Under the pieces are notes generated by a model. The model had not been told where the DNA came from. It saw only the letters and a list, made by a program, of their open reading frames with translations, and ran no database searches. Of a stretch of DNA of 64,000 nucleotides, positions 13,001-28,000 are shown piece by piece (position 1 is the first letter of the stretch; each line of letters opens with the position of its first letter). Both the position numbers and the translations under genes were made by a program. Source of the DNA: Nageia nagi (taxonomy: Eukaryota > Pinophyta); NCBI GenBank assembly GCA_050084985.1, contig JBITNC010000002.1, positions 24,986,001 through 25,050,000 on the forward strand, written 5' to 3'.

Positions 13001-16000
13001 ATCCAATTCCTCTCATGTGTCATTATCCTTTATTGACAATCATATAAAACATCGGATTTCCCATTTATTTATTCCCAATTATGAGCAACTCGAAAAGAAA
13101 TTACCACAATGCAATAAAAGAGTAAGCTCAAGGAGAAATATCATAAACAATTGAAATTATATAAGATAGAACTTCAACGACTTGTACAGCACTTAATATT
13201 TTTTATTGAGGTATAGCATTGATAATCTTCGTATACATTCAACAACTGATTATTTCTTCAATTGGTAAGGGCATGCAAACTACTCAAGAGGCTTGTTATG
13301 ATTCAACAACTACTACAAATTCATTTTCTTCTTCTTAGCTTATTGAGCACCCTTTGGGACATGACGATTCTTCATCATAGTTATTAATTCATGGTGATAC
13401 CTCCTACTTTTGGGTCCAATTATTTCTTTTAATGATGCTAATTGTGAGAACACTCATGATATGGTCCTTGATGAGAAAAATCATGTGTCAAGAACATGAT
13501 GGAAGATATGGGGCTTTGCTTCATAAGAGTATTGGTACAAATGAAGGACAACCATTGATGACAACTTGTGGAAGAAAGGTAGAAATCTTGATATCTCTAC
13601 TACATGAGAGAATGAAACCAATAAGTATGTGGTTCTCAATAAAACCACTCTATTTAACAATTCTTTTTGGGCCTTTAATTCATCTTGGAAAAGGAAAATC
13701 TGAATCTTCTCAAATTGCGAATGTCAATGACGAGGATCATGAGAATACTTCTTTTCCTTCTAATTTTGAGCATAACAATGTTCATAAGAGTGTTCTCCAT
13801 GATGTGGCTTTGATCTATAATCACCAATAAACTATGTTTTTTTTTAATCTCTCAAATACAAATTTCAATCTTGTGAATATATAACTAAGTCTATGTTCTT
13901 AATATGAGCAATAACTAATTATTTAAAAGCATCTAACCAATAATAAATTGCGCACATGCAAGTATTTATAATTTTGAACCCCAATGTAGGGAAACATCTA
14001 CTTTCAAATCGAGCTCTGATATATTTTGATCAATATTTTGAAGTATACAATTACAATAGGCTAGAGTGCTACTACCACCAATGAACACCACCTGCACAAT
14101 ACAGCCCCAGCAATCCCTTATTCTCCAAGATCAACTTCTGTCAGTAGCCTTCTACTCCTTCGGCTGCAAAATCTACACTACAACCAAAGAATCATAGTAA
14201 GACTCTTCAAAATGTTCCCTCTACTAGCTCTTCATGAAGTTTTAATATTGCAAATCATGTCTCTTCATTTGCAATGCAACTCTTGAGGTTCAAAAACACT
14301 TCAAGATGAGTTTGACGCTTCATCTTCCTCTTAAAATACGCTTTGCTCATCCAGTGATGTCACTAACCTTTCTGCTCCTCCAACGATGTCGTTGACCTTC
14401 AAGTCATTTTCCACAATCAGGTCATGTAGGGTCAATAATTCAATGATGATGCTAGGAATACCCCAACAATAGCTCCCCATAAACCTACAAGATGGACTTG
14501 ACACTTAATAACACTAATTCCTAACATTTCATAGCCAAATATAATATAATCTAATGACAGCATTGAAAAACAATCCAACAATATCACTCAAAACATTCAA
14601 TGATGTCACTAGAATAGACATTTTAAGTGAAAAGATAGTTTAAGCGAAAATAGAACAAATGAAGGTCAAATCTACAATAATGGTAGGCATGCGTACACTC
14701 ATTGGAAAGGTCTTTTCGCAAGTTTTTCAATTCTGCATTATTTGCCTCAATTGGATGTCTGTACAAAAATTTATAGCCTCCCAAAGATGACTAATATGTT
14801 TTGATAGGTATCGATTGCAAGCAAATCCACACAAATCAAAGGGAATATTCCAAACACCAAGCATGAAAACTTATGCTCAAGATCTTCACTCCATGATGTT
14901 TTGATTTACACACACACACACACATATATATATATGATCCTTTCAGATCGCACCTCCCCAATGAGGAGGAATTTTGGTCCCCAAAAGTTTTACCTTGGTT
15001 CACCCAATGTGGACTATTTTAGCATGTCTGATCTTGATTAACGTTTTGGATCAATAGAGCATTACAATGACAAGAGAAATTTGGAGATTCAATTGCCTCC
15101 AACAATCATTCATCCCCTTCAACTATTTGCAAAACTCCTTCTCAACCTTCTAACAATCTTTAATGGCTTCTTCTATCAGAAAGAATTTAAGAAAAAACCA
15201 TAAAACAATCCTAATATCAACCAAACTCAACCAACCCCAACTATAGATGGCTAGAAAGGTTATATAGATAAAATCAACACCTCTTGGAAGGCAATTGGTT
15301 CACCCAACTTCTCAAACGACTTAGAAACAGCTCAAATCACTTTAGCTTCTCCTGCAACTACTTTTTCCCCTCAACGTTGATGTTGGTTGACATGGTCAAG
15401 TTGCCAAAACAACACACGTTCCCAGTCGGGTAATGGACCGTCACAAAACCAATTCTTAGTGCTCTTCATGTCAAATCACCTCCAAGTTGCTCCTGACTGC
15501 ATCTGAAATTAAAACGTATGATCCCTAACAACCTCATCTTTAGATTGTGCATGTGGCTCAATTTTGGCTTTTCTAGTGGCATTAGCATTGTTGGCAACGT
15601 TGGCACTAACCTGCATTGCAAAAAAAAATAAACAAGCTAAAGGAACATATCCAAAACGAGCATAAAGACTATTGGCAACAATATTCACTCCTTGAATTTG
15701 ATCTTCATATCATCAACAACTGGTAAAACTTGTTCCACTCCTTCAGTGATCATGGTTGGTTCAAACAACTTTAAGTTCTTCACATTAACATTGAATAGAT
15801 TTGTATATAGGCTGGCAAATTTAATTTGAAAGCATTCTCACTTACTTGCTCTACAATTTCAAAAGGTCGATATCTGAGAGGTTTTAATTTCTTAATTTGT
15901 CCTTGTAAACTCTCCTCACTAAGTTACAACCATACTTTATCTCCCACTTTGAATTGGTGATCAACTCTACGTTGGTCATGTCTCAACTTGTACTTAACTT

Positions 16001-19000
16001 GGTTGGCCTTCAGTTGTCTTATACCTTCAAGTGAACATATCGAATTTTGTCAATGAATTTCTCAGCCTGCTCTTCCTCCTTTATGACTGTTTCATCATCT
16101 TCTTACTGCCCAAAAACACAATCAAACGATGATGGCGGAAGATACCCAAAACACATCCCAAATGGAGTATTTCTAGTGGAAGTATGGACTGCCCAGTTGT
16201 AGGAGTGTTGAATATACACAAGTTGTTCATCCCAAGCTCTTGGATGCTTACTACAGTACCCTCTCAAGAGTTGTACCATTGTCCTATTCACCACCTCAGT
16301 TTATCCACTAGTTTGTATCCATTTTTTTCCACAAAAAAATCCAAAATTTACCTAGAGATCGTGAATCCCTATCAAATAAAATAAAAGTAAGCAAGCTAAA
16401 ATAAATCCAAACATGAAAAAAGAAGAAAAAGTCTACTGCATTTCTGCCTATTATGGTCTTTTTACATGGGATTAACATACACATTTTGCTAAATCTATCC
16501 ATTAATACAAAAAAATAATCATGCCCTTTTCTAGACATAGGCAATCCACCCACAAAGTCCATAGAAATACATTCCCAAGGTCTATTTGGAACATAACGTG
16601 GCATGTGCAAACCCAATTATTGCTTGGCTTACTAGTGCAACACATCATACAACCACGAATATACTTTCCAAATTGTTCTTGAATTTTGGGCCAATAAACG
16701 TATCTTTGCAAATTTGCAGCTATCATTCCTAACCTAAAATGTCCAGCTATACGTGATGTATGTGCCTCTCTAATTAAAACTAATTCTTTCTCCTTCTAAG
16801 ACATAACTTATCTAACTTATAAAGTTCATCTTTAAGATAATAACCAGTTCTCTCTCACTCTCACGTGATGTCGCTAGAGAATATCCCAACAAAAGTGCTG
16901 AAGAACAATCCAGCGATGTTACTACAGTACCTTCTGATTTAGAAAGCTGTTGCATTGTTGATAAACCTCCTTAAAGTCTTTGTCAACCAAATATGCTTTT
17001 GTGTATGCCTCATGAACAAAAGGACAAAGATTCATTAGTGTACCTCCAGCTGAAACTTTTATTGATGGTGTAGAAAGCATATCTGCAATTTTATTTGTAT
17101 TGCCCTTTTTATACTTAATGATTAAGTGATACTATTGCAAGAAGCTCATCCATATAAAATGTCTTGACTATTACAATTTTGACTGAGTTTATAGGCATTA
17201 CAAAGGTTGATGATTAGTATGGATAATAGTCTCCTTTCCCAACAAGTAATGCTTCAACTTCTTCACAGCTTGGAGCAATGCATATAACTCCTTATCATAT
17301 GTAGAATAGTTCAAGACTGTCCCACTAAATTTTTCTAAATAATAACATACGAGTCTTCCTCCTTGTAACGAAACTACCCCCACGGTATACTCACTTGTAT
17401 CTATCTCAATCTCAAATGGTTGTTGCAAGTTTGGTAATGCTAACACTAGAGCATTACTAATATTTTGCTTCTATAAGTCAAAAGATGACTGTTATTTCTT
17501 ACCCCATTGAAATATTTGTTTTATGCCAGTAATATCATGCAATGGAGCAGTAACAGTAGAAAAGTCAAATAATTTTTTTAAAATATTGGACAGCCCCCAA
17601 GAAACTTCTAATCTCAATGGCATTGTTGGGTTTTGGCTACCTCACAATGGCTCTAACCTTCTCAAGGTCAATCTTCATATGTCCTCCACCTACAACATGC
17701 CCTAGATACATCAAAGACTACTTTTCAAATTCACATTTTTGCATCTTCAACAATAACTTCTCTTTTTACAAAGTTTGCATCACTTGTTTTAAGTGTACTA
17801 GGCGTTCCTCTCAAGATTGGCTATAAACCAAAATATCATCCAAGTAAACAACAACAAAAGAATCAATACTTTGCCCCTTATAACTAATGCATTAGATCAT
17901 CAATATGATGCAATGGATACTTGTTTTTTCACACTAATCTTGTTCAATGCACGGTAATCTATGCACATTCTCCAAGTCTCATCCTTTTTTGGCACCAACA
18001 CAATGGATGAACCGCATGGAGAGGTACTTGGTCTAATTACCCCTTGATCCAAGGGCCCCCAAATTTGCTTCTTGATCTCCTCACACTCTATCGCTAACTA
18101 CCTATATAGGCAATAATTGGATTTCATGCTCAAGCTCCCTTTTAGGTGGCATATGGCTTTGTAAAAACATCTTAAAACTCTTGCACAATTGCTTGCACTT
18201 GCTTTTTCTGCTTATCCAACGATGGCACTATAGTATTGGCAACGATGCCATTGCAATCCAGTCTAAGCGTTGGCATTGAATATCCATCACTTGAAGGTCT
18301 AAGCTCTATAAGTACAAACTTTTTATTGGCATTTATGAGTCTCTTTGTCTGACTGGTTGTCACCAACAAAACTCCAATACACCACATTCCAAGAAAACAA
18401 TTTCTTTTTCCATTATTTTGTGATTCATTTCTTTCAAGGATGGATCAATAAGATTGCAAATGTGTCCCCTGAGTGTTGGAAGAAGTGATTTTAAGAGAGC
18501 CTCTTGTAGATCTTGTTTTGCTATGATTTCATTTTCTTTTTTTTTCATCTCTTCAAGAAATCACAAAATTTCTGATTTGGTAATTGTTTGAACTTGCATA
18601 GATCTCCTAATGCGGCATCACATTTAATGTTAAGTTTGAATTCTTGTAAAAACTTATCCATGAGATCCTTTGTTATGAACAAAGTTCCCAAAATAGCATA
18701 AGATCAAGAGAGAAAGAGCTCAACACCTTGAATAAGAGATAAAATCTGTAATAAGCCATTTCGAGGGGGCAACCTCCTTTACATCACATCAATTACACAA
18801 CAATAGACAATACAAATGATAATACCTCCTTAGTATATATAGGAGTCCAAGGGGTGCCACTACAATGAAAGGACACTAGCCGACATAACCATAATAATGT
18901 AAGGAAATAACAATAACCATAGCCGACCTAACCATAATAATGTATAGGGACCTAACATCCTTAATATTATGAGTACTACCATTTAGCAAAACTTGATACC

Positions 19001-22000
19001 ATAATAAGGCATCACCAGTTAGGCTTGTGAAAATACCCTAGTTGTGAAATCTTTGTTGTTGTTGAATTCAATTGCTTTATTCTTGAATATGAGTATATGT
19101 TGTCTAGAGTCTTCTATAACATTGTATTCGGTGAAATTCGGGAGCTTGTCTTTTGGCAATGTTAATAATTTGATTATTGAACATAAAGGTTTTTTTATGC
19201 TTTAGTATTGAACCGTGTATATGAATTAATGTTTTGAGTTATGAGTGTTCGCAATTCTTGTAATATTTGTTGAACTTATTTAAACAATTTTGTTTGTTTT
19301 GTATGATATGTTGATTGCCCACATTTTTTGATGGTTGTCTTAGAATACTCATGCTTTGGTGTATCAATCCCAAAACAACTGTGTTTTGGGACAAGGAGCC
19401 TAGAATAAGAGTGTTGCGGAAATATGAGGTTTCAACTAGGTTTGAAGAGAAATTCAAGTCATCCTAGAACTACTCCATAACTCAATTTCACATATGGGTG
19501 AAGGAGGTGGATCTAAGATGCCACAAGCTCTATACAAGTCAATGATTCTTTTATGCAATCTAGATAACATAACAAAATTATAAAGGAAATCTTCATCAAC
19601 CAATATATAATGCATAAGTTTGGCTCTTCTTTCTTTCGTTTGCAAGGCATATAATGGCATTTCAAGGGCAACATCATTTTCCAAGATTGGTCTTTCCTTA
19701 CTTTGAATATCCTAATTTTTTGTTTCATTGTTGTAATTTTGACAATTATTCTTTGGTTGATTTTCATCTTCTTTGATGTCATCATCATGGTTGTATCTAC
19801 ACTATCTGGGATATGCATATCCAAATTGAACATGTCTTCATATGTGTTTAATCTAGCATCTTGTAGGTCATAATCTTTATCATTGTTGATTAGAATTTGT
19901 GTTGTAGATTTTCCTTTTTAACCTATTCTTGCAATCATCCTAAGCTTGGCAGCAGTTTCAAATCCTTGGGGTTTGGAAGATCCAAAGGTAGTGCAAACAA
20001 GGTTGAAGAAAACGGCATGGAAAATATAGTTTGACACAAACATGATGCCTTAAATTTGGAAAAGCAGGGGTTTCAAATTAGAGTTTTTAAATATAAACAA
20101 GCTAAACCTAGGCTTTTGACAAAAAAGTATACAAAATAATATAAAAGATTGGATTCATAAATATGTAGACATAAAAAAGAGAACAATGTACTAAAATATG
20201 TAGAATTAATTATGTTTACGAAATAAGAATTTGGTTAATACGTAACTACAGTATAGAGATCTAGCAAGTTGAATCATGTAGTATTTACAAAAGGAAATAC
20301 AAAGAAGACTTCTTTGGACTTGGAGGATTGTAGGCAAGCTGACAGATAGCTTGTGATCTTGGAGGACAAATCCTAAAGTTCTAAAGTGAATGAATGATGA
20401 ATGTTTAGCTACTACCATTGGTTTGGTCAATCTGGGTTACGGACCATATCCTTGCATTCTAGGATGAGTATCCAACAATATTGATGCTCTAGAAAATTGG
20501 ATCCAAAGCAACCACATTATAGGCTTGGCTATCTTCTTAGGTATGATGACTATCATCAGATGTATTTTGTGATGTTCTTCATCACAATTTTGGCAATTTC
20601 CTTGTGAAATTCTTCTATAATACCACAAATATGTCAAATACAACTTAAGGAAAAGCTTTGAAGAATTTGATAATTCTTGCAGAGGATAATGGCATTAAAG
20701 CATGCCAAAGAAACTGTCTGATATATTCCCTATATGTTTCCAAATATTTCAATCATGTATGTATATATGTCAAATAACTTTTGCTCTTTACCTTAACAAG
20801 TCTAATTTTGAATTCACCTAGGTGCAATCATCTAGGCTAGAGTGTACATAAGATACTCTGAAATTGGAAGATATTACTTTAAGTTAATTTCAAAAATAAC
20901 CAAATGTGTCCAAAATTAACATTTTGCATAAATCAAATAAACATTTAAATAAAAATCATTTTAAATAGCTAAAATGCAAATTTAAGTGTTTATAGTTAGT
21001 CTAATTTTTTTCAATCATCCTCACTAGTTTTCTCCAAGATGTAGATGTGAAACTAAGGACCGCAAGTTAAATTTTGAGTTTGTATTCCTACTTACAACGA
21101 GTTGCATAGTTGAGCTCGATGAATATTTTCAAGTTTTCCAACTTGCATTACAACTCATGAGTTTTAACTAGTGCCAAGCAATCCTGACAACACTGCCTCC
21201 AAGGCATTGTAATCATCACTCATAAATCATTTGATTATTTGGTCACCCATTGTGAAGCCTTATCATATTAGTGAAAATTCCCTTTCCCTTCATCACATAA
21301 GCATTACAAAGCTTTGGCGTTAATCTTGAAAAGTAATGAACTTTCTCACAGGAACATATCAGTAGTAAAGTTCAGATTTTGGAGAAGGATAAACTTGTAA
21401 TGCCACAAGGTTTAAAAACTGATCTTAGGCATGTCCATGAGATAAGATACTTGGAATATAAATGTTAGACATGTTATAAAGACCATCAAATGTGTCCTAA
21501 TTTTCACCAACTTCAACTATTTTTTATGTTCCCATATATTATTCATATATGCAATTCCTCATTTAAAGGTTTAGGAATCTCTTCCATCCCCGCACTATTC
21601 TTATTTGTAAAATATTATCTTCTAGATTACTCTATGAAACTTACTTCTATTGTTCTAATAGTAGGTAAAGAACAGTGCACTAGTAAAGCATTACTACAAT
21701 ATCACAAAAAGGAGATAGATAAGGGCTTCTATTGGTGATGCTTACTAATCTGCCTTTCTATCTTTCCATTTCTGAGCTAACGCCCGCAAATATTTCCTGC
21801 TTACTCACCTTAAAATGAGTTTAATGATACTTAAATAAATATTTAGATTTTGGTACTAGATCTGTTTGATCCTTGGCACCTAGTCTCTTGGTGCATCATT
21901 CTGACAGCTGTATTGATATAGAGACTGCTTCCTTCCACACTTGTACACATAAGCTGAGGGCTCTTCTGCCAACTGCAGTGGAATTCATAACAGAAACTAA

Positions 22001-25000
22001 ATATAAATTTTACTATAGTTTATTTTTGGCATTGTTCTATACTGCTAGGTCCACATTCATCAAGTTTCAATTCCACTCTCTAGTATATGTTTATATATGA
22101 AGTACGATATTTCTAATCTTAATAAATCAATGGTAAGGTTCATTTGTAATATCATTTACATTGCCCTATTTCAGCATCTATATAACATTCATTATTTTGC
22201 TTAGCCAGGGGTTGGAAAACTTAGATATTTTGGTAAGAGTACCCCTTTTAAGATTCAACATTTAGACAAGATTAAAAATATGCTCTCTTGGTCATGTAAA
22301 CTATTTATCTTTAGTCAATTTGGGTCCACAGCCCACTTTTGCAATGATTTGAACAAACTTAATATTTTCAACTGTTCTTACCTTTTTGGTGTGAACACCA
22401 TGATAGATCCTCCATTATATGTCAAAAAGGAAGTCACGCGTGATCAAGCATTCATAAATTAATTTCTTACATGCTATAACAATGACATATAAAGCAGTGC
22501 TAATTGTTACAGATTAGAAAGCAATAAATGAGATTCAGAATCTCACAAAATTTAAATTGAGACTTTAGTTCCAGAGCCCAAATCAAAAAGTTTCACAGGT
22601 GATTTGAATGGCACACCTTACCATTGAACAGGACATAGATTTCAAAAGTTGGGTTCAATTTAAGAAAGTTTGGCAATCATATTCAAAGGTTCATACTAAA
22701 TTAAAAAAATATTTATGTTTAAACTTTAACTTAAGTTGTTATAAAACAGTTTTATGGCATATTCCTCTAAAGGGTTTTTGATTGCCACTATAGTGAAATA
22801 GCACAAGTTCTTACATTAATTAATCTTCTCTCCATCAATGATAATGATAAATGCCAATATCTGAGACTACCTATGATCTATCAGACTACCATCAGTAAAA
22901 ATGCTCTATACATTTGTATTATATTAAGATATCCAATATCAACAGTATATGGTAATAAAACAAATAATGATAGTTTATTGATTGTTGTAGATTGTACAAT
23001 ACAAGTGTACTATACAAGCTACAAATTGGTACCACTTGATAAACGACGGTAAAGAATAAAAACAAATGGGGAATTGCACACAATAAAAAGTGATTAGTAA
23101 ATGTTGGATAGAAAGGAATAGAAGAATATTTCAAAACCCAAAAGAGACAGACAAAAAGAATCATAATGATGATTGAACAAGCAATAGAAGAGAATGTGAA
23201 AACCATAAGTTTAAAAGATAAACCAGAACCAGTTGAAGAAGCAAGGATCAGCAATTTGCTGAACCTGCAACCATTGGGAATAATGAATTCTGATCAAAAC
23301 TCTTTTAAGGGTTGATACCAAATGGCTGCCACCTCCAAAAAGTTGGTTAAAAATGAATTTCGAACCAAAGGTGACCCAGGCAAGGCAAGGGCAATTGTGA
23401 GAGATCAAAAAGAAGCAGTCTATGAATACTTAGGATAAACAAGTAGCCATCAAGCAGAAGGGAGAGCTCTCTAAGTAGGACTCAATTTGGAAAAGGACTT
23501 AGGAGATTCAAGGTTAATAGCTGAACAGGATTCAACGAATAGCATTAATTGTTTTAAAGGAGAGAACAGAATTAATTGACATCTAGGTTATGTTGTTAGA
23601 GCTACTAAGAGATGTCTTCAGCATTTTGATGAATTAGAAGCAACATACACATACCGAGAAGGTAATAAGGTAGTTGAAATCAGTTAATCTGGAAGCAATC
23701 CACAAATAGGATTGTAGATGGATCCCGCCTGATGATATACACCATGACATCATGTAGGTTGTACAGGAAGAAGTTGAAGAACAACCAAATACCTTTTGAT
23801 GATTATGATTATATTTAATGTTATTTTTTACTATGACAGGTATGGTTAAAGTTCTCTTTTAGATCATATGTAAAAATTAATCTATGGCCATAGGAGGCGG
23901 ACATGTTGAAAGGACACAATGTCGATTTGTGTTTGGTGTATTAACCTAGGAGATATCTACCTTTAGTTTTGAAACAATAGTTTAGCATGATTCCAACGGG
24001 TATATCAGCTTTGTAAAAGAGTTTGGGCCCTTTCAAAATCCCACTTTTTACCTTAATAGGAAAAAAAATTTATTCATAAATGGCGAATGATAAATAGTAA
24101 ATGTAAATGGTAAAAGTTAGAGATATTTCTCAAATTATGGAAAATCCTATAAAAGGTATCTTTAGAAAAAAGCAAGACATAATATGATGTAAAATAGTAA
24201 TGTGGCAAACGCAGGTGAAAAGAAAGTCAACTATCATTGATATTTATAGAAAGTTGGAAAATCGATTTTTGTAAAAATGGAGATATTCATAGAAAATATC
24301 CAAGATATTTAGAAATCTTTACATACCTAAATGAGTCTATAAAGTTACTCCATGCACATATAAGGCAAGCTAGAAATCAAGAATTCAAGTGCTCAAGTAA
24401 ACAAGTAGTCTCTTGAGTAGGAGTGAGAATCTAAAGTCTAGAAAAAATGTGTAGTCTTTGGAGATGTAATATGTCATGCTCTCTTATGTTCAAAAGATCA
24501 AATGAAGAAGATTCAAGAGTTTGTGCTTATATTGTAAGAAGGCTCTGAATTGGAGTGGCAAACGGATAGCAAGTGAAATGGATGCCATTTTTGAGTTGAG
24601 ACAATGAAGGTTGGTGCTCCTCACAACAGAATCAAATCTATAGCTATCTTAGCTCGATAAAGGCTTTTTTGTAAAATGTTGTTTTCCTCTTTCTTGTAAA
24701 ATCAAAACAGCTTCACTTATGTTATGTTGTGTAATGTCCCAAATATTTTCCAGCCTTGTATATAATGTGGTTTCGTCTTTTTAGAGTCATCGTAAACCCT
24801 AGAAGAGGGACATCTACCCTTGAGGGGTTATTTGGAAATGTTTGTTATGTTTTATTGTTAAAGTATGTGTTAGTTGTGTTAATATATGGGTTAGTAGAGT
24901 TAGTCAAGGTGTTAGAAGGGTTTTTGTGTCAAAAACAAAGCTATATTACATGCATTTAGTAAAGTGATGTTTTTAAAAGTTATTATTATTATTTCTTCAT

Positions 25001-28000
25001 TGTGTAGGTCCTTGGTGACTTAAGTGGCTTTAAGTGATCTCAACATGAGATTATATCACAGCCATCAATATGAAATCTAATCTCAGCCCTCCATAGTTAA
25101 ATCTAAGGCTGAGATTTATTCTCACATTAAGGTGTGAGGTATAAAAGTGTATTAGAGCTTCATTTGTTGTTGTTGATGTTTTGGATATTATTTGGAGAAT
25201 AGTCAGTATTCTTGGGCTCTTGAAGACTATTGGAAGTGTCTCTCAGAGATTTTGGGGTTCCTATTGGACCAAATCCAATGGAGGCTAGTCTAGCTAATTT
25301 TCAAGTTTCTACCCATTGGATATGACAAATCCACAGCAGGGTTTGTGGTTTGGGCATATATCGTGAAGCATAACTGAAGCAAAAGAGCAGATTTTCCTAC
25401 TAGAGGGCAAGTTAGCAGGGTTTTGAGCAGTGATTCAGATAGATCAAACTAGCAAGATGTGATGTTGGCCCTAGGAGGGCCATTTCGCAGCTTATAAGTG
25501 TTAAAACCAGTGTTCCACACGCCTGGGGAACGGGGATACGGGGGAACGCCGGAACGCGTATCCGGGAATGGCGGAAAAAAAATAGGGTCTTTTGGGGAAC
25601 GGCGGGGAACGGCTAGGGAACGACAAACATAATACTAGTAAAAATTATTAGATTTTTAAGAGTATCATTTCCAATTCATTTTTATTATGATGAATGATCA
25701 TATTATCAAATTTAATTATGTATGATGTATACAAAATTACAAATTAAAAACACGGAATCGAAATTACTCAATTAGAAATTCAACTTCATAGCCCATCAAA
25801 TTAAAAAAGCCCAAGGGTAAACCACTAAACCGTAAATCTGATAACACAATCATAATGTCATAGGCCATAGCCCATAGGTCTGAAAGACTGAATGAAATAC
25901 ATAGATGGGACATCAGTATGTCGAATACGGAATACGAATAAGTGTTTGAATAACAAAATGAAGATGCCAAAATATTAAATAACCACTATAGTCTATGGAT
26001 CTATAGGCTCATGTGCTAATGGTTGTGCATCCATATCCTCCTCATCTGTTGAGCTATCTGACGATATGCTCTCATCATCCAAATGAAGAGTATGCAATGG
26101 CAATCCAAACATCGACTCATCAGCCTCATCATCATCAGCCTCGAGCTGGCCTGCCTCCACTGGATCAATGTCCCAACGTGCAGCTGGACTAGCTCTATAC
26201 TCTGGCGTAACTCTCTCGCTAAGGCGAAGAGAGCTATGCACTGCAACTAACTTCTCTGCTCTACGAGAAGTAAGTCTATTCCTTCGCAGACTATGGATGA
26301 AGCCATAGGTAGACCAATTTCTCTCCGCAGCAAATGAACTACCCACCTACAAACAATCATTCAAATTAGATTTTTCATTTTTGATTATGTGAGAAAGAAG
26401 TATAGTACAATACTTAATGGCATGGCAATGGCATCTACTAACCTGGGAAAGGAGCCTAATCGCAAGATGCTTCAAGTGTGGAGCATCATCTCCATATAGC
26501 TCCCACCATCCAATGGGATTAGTTTGGGCAATGGTAGCCCTATCCTCCTTGCACTCTTGCCTGCTAAAACGAGAACCCTTAAGTCTCACAAATTTTACAA
26601 ACTCCTCTTTAACTATACGACCATCCTCTCGTGAAAACATCTTGGCAAGGAAGTTCATGAACCCATCTTTCAACTCAATATCATCATTAGGTGCCATTTT
26701 CCCAATCTTTGGTGCATACCATTTTGGGTTCAACACATGGGCAGCCATATAGAGAGGGGTATTCATTTTATTCCACCTACAAAAAGTTAAAAAAAAATAA
26801 TTTAATAAACTTAAAGACAAAAGTTAACAAACCAAATTGAAACTAAACTCTAAAGTTAACAATCAACATTTGTTTTTGTTACCTCTTCTCTATGATGGGT
26901 CTAATATGGCCTTCATAAAAATAAGGATCTTTGGCATTAATTATTCTTTTCATTTCCCCAAGCATGCTATCGAAGGTCTCGTATATCTCTCCTAAATTAG
27001 GAGAATACGTATCGGCATACCTTATCACTTCAAAAACTGGGGAAATAAAAGATACAATGTACCTACATTCAAAAAAAAAAGAGTTAAAAAACTTAGAAAG
27101 TTAAATCTAATTGAACAATTACCTAATGACCAATCCAACTTGAAATTCAAACTACAATAGTGAAACTTTCAAACTTTGTTACCTGGCTTCAGTCCACCAA
27201 TTCTCATCCAAGACTTTATCTCTAAGTCTTTTTCCCTCCTGTGTTTGAGATTCTGGCCACCTCTTCCATTCTACACAAACTACCATGGATTGTAGTGCCT
27301 CCTGCACCTCAATCATCCTTTACAATAGGATGAAATAAGTGGCATATCTCGTATCTGCAGGTTTAAGAAACTCCTTCTTTGAGGAGCGAAAGAGGGCCAA
27401 TGAGGTATGATGGTTGCAAATAAACATTTGCAAGTCTCTCGCTTCTGCAACAACATTCTTCACCCAATCTATTTTCCCAATGTCCTTCAATGCATTATTC
27501 AATGCATGAACGCAACATGGGGTCCAAAAAATATGCCTGTAAGTGCCCTCTATCAATTTTCCTGCACGCTTGCAAACAGGGGTTGCATCTGTAATTATCT
27601 GTACAAAAAAAATTAAAACGTTACAGTTTGCCGTTTGGCATTTTTACAACAAATGTCAAAAAATAAATTAGAAAACTAAAAGTAAAGTTTAAAGTTTTAA
27701 AATTTAAACTTAGTAAAGTGATTACCTGGACAACATTGGAGGATCCAACCTCCTCAATAGCCTCCTTCAACAGGAGGAACTGGAACTCTGCATCCTTTTT
27801 TTTTCCCGAGCAATCAACAGCTCGAAGAAAATAAGGACCCTCTGAACATGACACCATTATATTGATGAGTGGACGTTGACGAATGTCATTCCATCCCTCC
27901 ATAATAATGGAACATCCACTACGCACCCATGTAGCCTTCATCTCCGACATCATCAAACTGCATCTACTATACTGCTTCTCCAAAATAGAAGTACGGAGTC

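Noticed and set aside
13432-13830. 132-codon plus-strand ORF as a gene
   Set aside because: No recognisable domain, weak start context and no supporting exon structure; kept only as a note in the interval description.
14900-14936. CACACA/TATATA run as a CRISPR or regulatory array
   Set aside because: It is a plain dinucleotide microsatellite; similar runs occur at 36745-36820.
22919-23254. 111-codon hydrophobic minus-strand frame
   Set aside because: AT-driven Phe/Ile/Leu content, partly antisense to the LINE RNase H relic; no splice or promoter context.
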